Source: JAFAVN01 sp036378375
GTDB lineage: Bacteria > Verrucomicrobiota > Verrucomicrobiia > Chthoniobacterales > JAFAMB01
Length of the DNA: 14,283 bases
Reading direction: 5' to 3'
NCBI GenBank assembly: GCA_036378375.1
Contig: DASUWQ010000201.1
Location: 1 to 14,283 of the forward strand
The notes under the pieces are model-generated. The model was given only the letters and a program-made list of their open reading frames with translations, was not told where the DNA came from and made no database searches. Numbering within the stretch: the stretch's first letter is position 1; each line of letters opens with the position of its first letter. The position numbers and the translations under genes were made by a program. This document shows, one piece after another, positions 13,261-14,283 of the stretch.

Positions 13261-14033
13261 TTCCGATTAAAACGCGGCAAGAGATTGAGTACATGCGGGC
13301 GGCATGCCGGCTGGCAAGCCAGATCCTCGACGAAATCTCGACCATGCTGTGTCCAGGTATGACCACCAAAGAAGTCGACCTGGCGGCGGCTCGTTTAATG
13401 GCCGATGCCGGCTGCCGCAGCGCGTTCCTCGGATATAAAAAGTTTCCCGGAAATATCTGTATTTCCCTCAACGATGAGGTTGTTCACGGGATCGGCAGCC
13501 ATCGCCGGATACAGTACGGCGACATCGTTAAACTGGACATCGGAGTCATTCTGAACGGTTTCGTGGGAGATACTGCTGCGACGGTCCCTATCGGCGAGGT
13601 TCCCGAAGAGGTGCAGAAGTTATTGGAGGTGACGGAGAACTCCCTCTATGCCGGCATCGAAAAGGCAAGAGAAGGCCGGCGCCTCAGCGTGGTTTGTGCC
13701 GCTATTCAGGACGCCGTCGAACAAAACGGATTCAGTGTGGTGAGAGAGTTCGTCGGCCACGGGGTCGGCCGGCACCTCCACGAGGAACCGCAAATTCCGA
13801 ACTACCGAACCGCCGGAGCGACTGCGAAGCTCAAGGCGGGAATGACGCTGGCGATTGAGCCGATGGTGAATCTGGGGAAAGCTGGCGTGATGTTGCTTCA
13901 GGACAATTGGACGGTGGTCACCGCCGATCACACGTCTTCAGCTCATTTTGAACACACGATTCTAGTTACAAAAGGTGAACCTGAGATCCTCACATGGCGC
14001 GAAAAGACGTCATCGAAGTTGAAGGCAGGGTAG
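13257..14033 (+). CDS. map: Type I methionine aminopeptidase
   Basis: Map removes the initiator methionine from new proteins after deformylation. The 258-residue length is that of the short, bacterial type I enzyme without an N-terminal extension. The five metal ligands are present: Asp94 (KLDIGV), Asp105 (GDTAA), His168 (FVGHGVG), Glu201 (AIEPM) and Glu232 (HFEHT). The substrate-site histidines His77 (DEVVHGI) and His175 (HLHEEP) are also there. The ATG overlaps the adk stop (ATGA), with only a weak ribosome binding site. Its last 40 nt overlap the start of infA in another frame. The C-terminus (EPEILTWREK plus a short tail) is normal for the family, so the overlap is not caused by readthrough of a lost stop. 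Confidence 0.97.
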   Translation: MIPIKTRQEIEYMRAACRLASQILDEISTMLCPGMTTKEVDLAAARLMADAGCRSAFLGYKKFPGNICISLNDEVVHGIGSHRRIQYGDIVKLDIGVILNGFVGDTAATVPIGEVPEEVQKLLEVTENSLYAGIEKAREGRRLSVVCAAIQDAVEQNGFSVVREFVGHGVGRHLHEEPQIPNYRTAGATAKLKAGMTLAIEPMVNLGKAGVMLLQDNWTVVTADHTSSAHFEHTILVTKGEPEILTWREKTSSKLKAG

Positions 14034-14212
14034 TCGAATTACTGCCGAATACGATGTTCAGGGTCGAACTTCCCAATGGACACAGGCTTTTGGCGAACAT
14101 TTCCGGAAAAATGCGGTTACATTTCATTCGGATCTTGCCAGGAGACAAAGTTATGGTAGAGATGTCTCCCTACGATCTATCGAAAGGCCGAATAACCTTC
14201 CGGCAAAGGTAA
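13994..14212 (+). CDS. infA: Translation initiation factor IF-1
   Basis: IF-1 binds the 30S A site and supports IF-2 and IF-3 during initiation. The 72-residue length is exactly that of bacterial IF-1. The sequence is a single OB fold: DVIEVEGRVVELLPNTMFRV, NGHRLLANISGKMR, IRILPGDKVMVEMSPYDL and GRITFRQR. The ATG lies inside map, 40 nt before the map stop and in a different frame. Upstream there is only a modest GAGA about 8 nt away, so initiation may rely on ribosomes translating map. An intrinsic terminator follows directly. In many bacteria infA leads into rpmJ, rpsM, rpsK, rpsD, rpoA and rplQ; that continuation is not visible. Confidence 0.98.
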   Translation: MARKDVIEVEGRVVELLPNTMFRVELPNGHRLLANISGKMRLHFIRILPGDKVMVEMSPYDLSKGRITFRQR

Positions 14213-14239
14213 GGTAGTAGGACGAAAGCGGACGAAGCG

Positions 14240-14275
14240 AACGCTCCCGAAAGGGTTTTTCGGTGGCGTTTTTTT
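14240..14275 (+). terminator. Rho-independent terminator after infA
   Basis: AACGC (14240-14244) pairs with GCGTT (14266-14270), and inside it CCGAAA (14247-14252) pairs with TTTCGG (14258-14263) around a 5-nt GGGTT loop. The two helices are separated by a TC/TG mismatch. The 3' arm runs straight into an uninterrupted T tract ending at 14275. The hairpin begins 28 nt after the infA stop. On the minus strand no T tract follows it, so I call it for the plus strand only. It is the only convincing intrinsic terminator I found in the window. Confidence 0.88.
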
Positions 14276-14283
14276 GTCCTCTA

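Noticed and set aside
1..14283. CRISPR arrays, insertion sequences, tRNAs, phage or defence genes
   Set aside because: I looked for direct repeats, inverted-repeat ends and foreign genes and saw none; nearly all of the sequence is accounted for by conserved housekeeping genes.

Overview
This window is a single, densely packed plus-strand block of translation and secretion genes. It holds 24 complete cistrons in the order fusA, rpsJ, rplC, rplD, rplW, rplB, rpsS, rplV, rpsC, rplP, rpmC, rpsQ, rplN, rplX, rplE, rpsH, rplF, rplR, rpsE, rplO, secY, adk, map, infA. A strong intrinsic terminator closes it at the right edge. This is the str/S10/spc ribosomal superoperon found in most bacteria. All open reading frames on the minus strand lie inside these genes, resemble nothing I recognise, and are treated as shadows.

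The organism is a bacterium of slightly GC-biased composition. Several traits suggest the PVC superphylum, most likely Verrucomicrobiota: fusA directly joined to rpsJ with no tuf between them, no rpmD (L30) between rpsE and rplO, no rpsN (S14) between rplE and rpsH, a long low-complexity tail on L22, a SecY with an extra C-terminal hydrophobic segment, and an L15 N-terminal region resembling verrucomicrobial proteins as I remember them. This placement is an inference from memory and gene order, not from a search.

Layout: 49-2190 is EF-G. 2193-7512 is the S10-type block (S10, L3, L4, L23, L2, S19, L22, S3, L16, L29, S17). 7522-11096 is the spc-type block (L14, L24, L5, S8, L6, L18, S5, L15). 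11109-14212 encodes SecY, adenylate kinase, methionine aminopeptidase and IF-1. Spacings run from a 40-nt overlap (map/infA) to a 63-nt gap (rpsE-rplO). No stretch of 300 bases lacks a gene, and no internal promoter or terminator is convincing. The first promoter must lie upstream of the window.

The genes work together in making and using ribosomes. The r-proteins build the 30S and 50S subunits, IF-1 acts in initiation and EF-G in translocation. SecY receives nascent membrane and secreted proteins, Map trims the initiator Met, and Adk balances adenylate pools.

I found no previously undescribed biological system here. The points worth a second look are lineage-specific changes to a conserved operon: missing genes, terminal extensions on L22, S17 and SecY, a long map/infA overlap, an altered AMP-site motif in adenylate kinase, and a few possible RNA structures at gene junctions.
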